A stretch of 64,000 nt of DNA from Dasypus novemcinctus. Taxonomy: Eukaryota; Chordata; Mammalia; Cingulata; Dasypodidae. Positions 56,169 to 64,000 of this stretch are shown piece after piece. The notes under the pieces are model-generated. The model saw nothing but the letters and a program-made list of their open reading frames with translations, was not told the origin of the DNA and did no database searches. The translations under genes and the position numbers were made by a program. Location of the stretch: contig NC_080677.1 in the NCBI RefSeq assembly GCF_030445035.2, positions 107,319,513 through 107,383,512 on the forward strand, given 5' to 3'. Numbering within the stretch: position 1 is the stretch's first letter; each line of letters starts with the position of its first letter.

Positions 56169-56718
56169 GTAATATTCTCGCTTCTCTCTCAACTATGGGC
56201 TGGTGCTCGAAGGACTTGTGTGGGGTGAGGTTGTTGGGGGAGGGGGGATTAGATTGGCAAGAATGAAGAAGGTTCTGTTAAAGACCCAGGCGTGGAGGTA
56301 CTAGGCCAGAAAACTGTGCAGGAGGCCATGGCTCAAGGATGGTCCTCTGACTCAAAGGCCAGCTCTGAAGGGTGGTGGGTGGGAGGGGAGAAGACCTGAG
56401 CCCTGGCACCTGGCTCCTCTGCTTTAGTCTGCATTGGGCAGTGAGGAGGCCTAACCCCAAGGGACTGGAGCAGAGAGCACAGGAGACCCAGAAGCCTGTC
56501 ATACTAGGCTGAGCCTGGGTCCTGCAAGAGGTTTGGGGGTCAAATCTCTTAATGCCAGTGGGCCCTGGCCTGAGGCTGCCTTGGAAAGCAGGGTATGGCA
56601 AGTAGAACCCTGGCCCTGTGTGAGGTGATGCTTGGTTGCCAGGTGATTGTCCCTGAGCAGCTACCCTGACTGTCAGAAGGAAAAGCACCTGCTTGCTGTG
56701 CTCACCCCTCAGCTGTGA

Positions 56719-59172
<2,454 letters not shown>

Positions 59173-59396
59173 CCTTGCACAGGGCAGGACGGTGGGCTCA
59201 GGGAAGACAAGAGGAAATGACCTGCCTCCTGGTGGGGCAAAGCTGCTCTGCCTGTCTGGCTCTCCTAGCCCTCAGGCTGCATTCTGGGCCTTTCTAAAAC
59301 TACCTCTGACCTGCACTTGCTAACCTCTAGGTTGCCCTCTCGCTTCTTCCTTAACCCTCCGTCTCCTCAGTGAGCCCTTTGAGGATCCAGTAATGA

Positions 59397-61489
59397 CTAG
59401 AAGTGGGCTGGGAAGGGTGGTGAGCTCTCCTCTCCAGACACAGGCTCCTCAGCGCCAGGAGACCACAGCAGCTTCTGGAAGTTCTGGGTGTTCCTGGGGA
59501 AGGAGGAGCTTGTCAACCCAGCTGTCAAGGAAGAGGGCCACTCCTCCCAACCTCCCTGCGGCCCCCTCACCTGGCCCTGAGGGCCCGCAGGCGCCGAGTC
59601 CTCTCCCGGAGCTCTTGTTCCAGCTGCTCCCGCAGGGCGCGCCGCTGCCCAGCCTTGTCCTCCTGGGGGGTGCAGAGCGCTGAGCGCCCTCCCGCACCCC
59701 GGGGCTCGATGGGGCCAGCAGGGGGAGCACCCGGGCAGACCCGCGCCTCTCGTGCCCTCGGTACCTTTCATTGCACGCGCGCAGTGCGTGCGCCTCTAAG
59801 AAACCCCAGGTCGTGTGCCCCGCACCCCCAGCCCCTTCTCCCTAGGATCTTGCCTGAGGCGGGAGTTGAGCGGGGCTGAGCGGGGGAGTCACCAGGGGGT
59901 GAATCCGGGAGTGGCGGTTCCAGGCGATGCAGAGGCGTCCCAGGACCTGCGGGAGGCGGCCGTCAGCGGGCCCCGGCGCCCCCTCGGCGCCCCCTGGGTG
60001 GCCCGCCGCCAGGCCAGCCCGGCCCCGCCCCGGCGGGTGCGCACCCGGAGCCGCTGCCGCTCGCGGTCCTGCCGTCGCCGGCGCTGGGCGGTGCGGTGCA
60101 GCTCCAGCAGCCGCTGCAGGGCCGCCTCCCGCTGCTCCGCGCTCACCGCTGCCCGCGTCGCCTCCCTGCCGGCGGGCTCGGGCCACGCGGCCCTCGAGGG
60201 CTTGGGAGTCTCAGTCCCGCCCTTCCTCTCCTCGCCCGCCTCCTGCTCGGCAGGGCCGGGGCCGCCTCCCGCGGCTGGCGTCCCGTGCGCGTGGCGCCCC
60301 AGCCCTGCGGCCCCCGGGACAGCTGCCGGGAGCTCGTGCAGTGCGGAGTCCTGGGTGCTGAGCGCCCCCAGCACGGCCGCTTCTGGGCCTGGGAGCGGTG
60401 GCGGGGTCGGCGGTGCGGGCGGCCTGCGGAGCGGATGCGGAGCCCAGGGCCCCTCCTGCGCAGCCCCCAGCTTTCTCGCGGCTTGGGTAGACTCTCCTCT
60501 GTGGCCCTCCGTCTTTCGCTGCAACAGCTGGGTGGGCCCCTGGCCGACTGGACTCTCCCTTCCCCCAGCCTGGGGGACCTGTTCCCCCAGACACCCGCAG
60601 AAGTCCTCCGAAGGGCGCAGGGGGGCGCCCTCCCCCGGGGGCTGTGTAGGCCCCTGTCCCCCAGCCACCTCCCAGGCTTGTGGGGTACCGCCGTCAGAAA
60701 ACTGAAGGCCTGTTTCCTGACCAGGAGTCTCCTTCCTGGGCTCCAGGGGGCCCTCTGTTCTCTGACCCTTAGGGCTGTTTCCTCTTTGACCTTGAAGAGC
60801 CTCTCTGTTCTCACTCTGGGGAGCTTCCCCCCTCTGAGCTTTTGCGACCTCACCCTGAGGGGCCTCCGGCCTCTGGCTCTGCGGAGGCTCCATCCTCAGC
60901 AGGTTCTGAAGGTCTGCCCGCTCCTGGCCCAGTCCCTCTGGAGGATCTTGGGGTTCCAGTGGGTCCTGGGCGGGCAGGCCTGAGGGTCCTGGGGCCACCT
61001 GGGCCAGCTGTCTCCCTTGCAGGCTCCCCGATGGCAGGTGAAGGGGACTCTGGGTCTTGGGCTCTGCTTGGCTTCTCTCTGCACCCTGGGCCAAGTCCTG
61101 GGGAGGAAAAGCACTTTGCGCCCAGGCTTCTGGGGCATTCCCGCGCCAGGGCCACCTCCTCCAGGGAAGCCTGAAGAAGCCAGTGGCTGACTACACCCTG
61201 GCGGACCCCACTTCCCTTACACCCCCTGCCTGATTCCTGGATTTGTTGAACCCACTTTACATGGTGTAGAAGGTGCTTCCATGATGGTACCCCCCCCTGC
61301 CTAGAGGAGGTTATGGATCCATCACTCCCAGCCTCACCCCAGTAGCCCCGCTCCCAGGCAGACCCCATACCTGCTGTCCCAGCCTGAAAGGGGCCTTGCC
61401 CAGGACCCTCAACCCTTTTACCTTTACCTCTGAGCTTCTGGGTTCCCCCAAGATACTGCTGGTAGTGGGGTTCAACTCTTGCAAGCAAC
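59397..61489 (-). CDS. Unrecognised minus-strand protein gene with a basic helical C terminus (5' end not found)
   Basis: Exons in transcript order are 61489-61428, 61097-60045, 59946-59893, 59662-59571 and 59493-59397. All have AG/GT limits, and all four joins keep one frame. The first exon enters in phase 2, so upstream exons exist. The visible part is about 452 residues. The long exon (351 codons) is rich in E, Q, P, G and R, with decayed repeats around EAPQ and EALQ, and looks disordered. The tail is alpha-helical and basic: EQREAALQRLLELHRTAQRR, then RDRERQRLRVL-type text, IAWNRHSRIHPL, DKAGQRRALREQLEQELRER and ARNTQNFQKLLWSPGAEEP. The stop is TAG at 59397-59399. I do not recognise the family and assign no function. 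It converges on SPMIP1. A TTTATT at 58940-58945 (AATAAA on the minus strand) could be its polyadenylation signal. Confidence 0.65.
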
Positions 61490-63518
61490 CTGAGGGAGAA
61501 AGACCAATGTTGGGGGTCCCTCTATGCATGTCCCAACCACTCCCCCACATTTGCTCCCACCTGAGCTGGAACCCAGGGCATAAGGGGGATGGGTGACCCG
61601 AGAGCTGTGTTTGAACTTCAAGGCTGTCAAGCTGTCACAGTTCACCAGTCTACTTGTATCTGTTCAGCCTGCCACGCACCTGCTCTCAAGTTTGCCTGCC
61701 CACAGTCAGCCCGGTCTTCCTCCTGCTCTCAGTCAAAGGGACCACCCCAAGGGACCCACCCTCCTCCCCAGAACCCCAAAAGAAGCTGGGGAGAGGGAGA
61801 GGCCTGCTTGCCGGGGCCATCCATCCCTTAGCACAAGGATGTCCCACCTTGGCCCATTCAGGCCAAAAGAAGAAACCCAGTGTGGGTGCCTCAATTATTA
61901 AGGAAATCCCCTTCAGCAAAATGAAATGAAATAATCTGGGAAATGACTTTTAGGCCAGAGCCTGGGCTAAAGATGGCAAGTCTTCATAATTAGCAAAAGG
62001 AACTTAAAGAGATGAAGCTGTCCCTGCTCCTCACAGCTGTGGAGGAAGGAGAGTTGTTCTACATCCATAAAATGAGATTAAGAAAAAACAAACCCTGACT
62101 GCATAAGGCCTTACTCCATTTTGCTTTCATGCAATAATAGAGAGTGGTGTGAATACTCAGAACAGGAAATGGGTATGTTCTCTGTGAAAATGAAGCTCTT
62201 CTGAAGGGTTTTTTGAACAGGAATCTTATAAGACTCCCCAAGCCTGTAGAAATCATTGCCATGAGCTATGAGAAATAACCTTCAAAATCCCTCTGTAATT
62301 CCAATGTGCTGTCTTACTAAATAATCTGGTAATAATGTAATATTTTTGTATCCCCCAAAAGACAAAATAAGTTAACTCTGTCAGTCAGAAAATCATTGCT
62401 GGTACTTTACTCTTCCCCCACATGCTTGACAGAACAATTAAAAGCTTACGGCTTTGCTAGATTATTTAACAAATAATCTGAGTGTTTGTTTCATTTCAAG
62501 ATACCGGCCCAAGGCCCACAGCATCCATCTCCCTGAATTCTAATTGCCTGTTTATTGTCACTCTTCACCGGGCTGTGATCTCAAGGATGGGGACCAGGCC
62601 ATCTCTTATTCTCTGAATATCCCCAGTGCCTGGCACAGGGCTGACACATAGGTGGCTGGCAGCTGATCTTCCCCTCCCCTCTCCTGGGCAGTCATTGGCA
62701 GTCATTTCCAGCACTCTATCCCCTGAGCCCATTAACCTCAGAATCCTCTTGGACACGGTACCTGAGACAATTGGAACCAGTCAGGTGAAATTGGCACATA
62801 AAATAAAACGTACTTGTCCTTCCTGGATGCCCTGGTCCTCCATGAAGAGGTGCAAGATAAAGAATGGACTGAAGTCTTGGACCCTTGAACTTGGAGTGAG
62901 GCCCCCCTGCATCTAGTCTGGTTCCCCCAGTGCTGGGGGCTCCCTGCTCTCCTGGCTGCCCCACCCTTTCTGGCAGTGTACCTGGTGTGTGCCCTGCCGG
63001 CAAGCTGGGATGCCCCCAACTTGGGTGCACGGTGCTCGTGGCCACATCCATATCCAGGTCAGCCAATGGGCCCACCGCCGGTGCCCTGCATGCGCGCAAA
63101 GGCTGCCTCAATGCCTCATGGGGCCGTGGGCTCTCGAGCAGGGAGGGAGCCCTTCTCCCCTGTCCCTGCCAGCTCCCAGGCCCCTCCCACCCCCTGCACC
63201 ACAGGGTCCTGGGAGCTGAAATTCAGAATCATCTTCTCCAGGGACTGTGGAGCAACCACAGGAAAAACTGAGGGCCCCAGGAGATTCTCTGAGGCACGAG
63301 GAGGGGCACTAGGCAGGAAAAAAGACAGGGGAAGGGGTCCAGGGCTTGGATGCTTTATGTGGCAATGCCTAGGGGGTGGCCAGGATTCTCTGGGAGAAAG
63401 ACTCACCTCTCCGGAAGCTGATGGTTCTGGCTCAAGGACTCCCCAGCCTGGGGTGGAGAACACAGCCTGGGACTCTGGAAGGGTTGAGGGGTACCCAGAT
63501 CCACAAGGCATCCCCCAG
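61490..63518. other. Region upstream of the minus-strand gene
   Basis: No exon could be assigned with confidence. One weak possibility is a minus-strand exon ending at 61562 (donor gtggga), which would join in phase but leaves a 72-bp intron. From about 61900 to 62500 the DNA is AT-rich and unassigned. An L2 3' end lies at about 62555-62660. The first exon or exons of KCP, the next gene in human, are not visible. Confidence 0.4.
62555..62660 (+). repeat. L2 3'-end relic
   Basis: The phrases gggctgtgatctcaaggatg, gggaccaggccatctcttat, ccccagtgcctggcacaggg and ctgacacataggtgg are the conserved 3' end of L2. Confidence 0.65.
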
Positions 63519-63776
63519 TGTGGCAGGCAGCTTCTACAATGGCCCCACGTGGTCCCCATGCCCTTGTAGAACCTCTCCCCCAATCCCTCCTGCTCAGTTG
63601 AGCCTGCAGATGAGACTGCAGCCCTGGCAGATGAGACTGCTACCTCATGACAGACCTGGAGCCAGAGGCACCTAGCTCTGACACTCCTTAAATCACAGAA
63701 ACCATGAAAGAGTAATCATTTTTCAAGTCATTAGGTTTTGGGGTGATTTGTTAGGCAGCAATAGGTAACCAATACA
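63519..63776 (+). mobile_element. MaLR (MLT1-type) solo LTR relic
   Basis: It begins tgtggcaggcag and ends with the phrases gttttggggtgatttgttag and agcaataggtaaccaataca, which are typical of the MLT1 group of ERVL-MaLR LTRs. It is shorter than a full MLT1 LTR and carries no internal region. It is an ancient, broken fossil, probably dating to early placental evolution. Confidence 0.7.
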
Positions 63777-64000
63777 CCAGGAATTAATTTCCTGACTTCT
63801 GTCCATTCTGGGTGACAGCCCACCCCCAACGCCTGCCCCATGGTAGCCGCTGTCCTCACACTGACTCAGTGGGAAAGCTCGTTGTCACATTGGTCACCAC
63901 CACCACCTCCTTCTACAGCTGGATGGGACTTGGCCCCTTGGTGGCAGAGCTGGGAGGGCAGTGCACACTGTGGTTCTGGGTCCAGGGCCCCGTCACCACA

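Noticed and set aside
60096-60983. Plus-strand open frames opposite the minus-strand gene
   Set aside because: They have no splice partners or recognisable motifs. The minus strand has a chain of small in-frame exons, so the plus frames are taken as shadows.
61562-61660. Possible extra upstream exon of the minus-strand gene
   Set aside because: A donor and compatible phase exist, but the intron would be only 72 bp, the acceptor is unclear and a stop lies close upstream in that frame. Not enough to call.
61490-64000. KCP (kielin/chordin-like) 3' end
   Set aside because: It is expected next in gene order, but no cysteine-rich VWC or VWD coding sequence was seen, so the gene must start beyond the window.

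Overview
The window is genomic DNA from a placental mammal, and the repeats point to an armadillo (Xenarthra, Dasypus-like). It carries four tRNA-derived SINEs of the DAS type known from armadillos. Two of them still have perfect target-site duplications. Older MIR, L2, MER5-like and MaLR relics are of the kind shared by placentals. The gene order CCDC136 - FLNC - ATP6V1F - SPMIP1 (ATP6V1FNB) matches the human 7q32 block as I recall it. The next gene there, KCP, is not visible inside the window.

Layout. 1-16.1 kb (+): the 3' two thirds of CCDC136, a coiled-coil protein. All its complete internal coding exons are whole codons in length. It has two alternative last exons, each encoding a short C-terminal membrane anchor. 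16.1-22.0 kb: intergenic DNA with SINE, MER5 and MIR relics and two AP-1-rich patches. 21.8-23.2 kb: CpG island and promoter of FLNC. 22.3-50.1 kb (+): complete FLNC (filamin C), 48 coding exons whose summed length is 8178 nt, that is 2725 codons plus stop, the length I know for human FLNC. 50.1-52.7 kb: L2 and MIR relics. 52.8-56.2 kb (+): ATP6V1F, two exons, 119 aa. 56.7-59.2 kb (+): SPMIP1/ATP6V1FNB, two exons, 176 aa. 59.4-61.5 kb (-): a gene I do not recognise, with at least five exons that splice in frame, ending in a basic alpha-helical tail and converging on SPMIP1. 61.5-64 kb: intergenic, with an L2 tail and a MaLR solo LTR.

The genes have separate jobs and do not form an operon-like unit. 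CCDC136 is a membrane-anchored coiled-coil protein linked to the sperm acrosome. FLNC cross-links actin at Z-discs and costameres of striated muscle. ATP6V1F is a housekeeping V-ATPase subunit. SPMIP1 is a sperm axoneme microtubule inner protein.

Most notable: the unrecognised minus-strand gene; the exon-by-exon modular origin of the CCDC136 coiled coil and its paired alternative membrane tails; a GC-AG intron near the end of FLNC; and candidate muscle regulatory clusters around FLNC. No CRISPR array, non-coding RNA gene or bacterial-type system was seen. Exon limits were read by eye from splice signals, frame continuity and remembered human proteins; no alignment was run.
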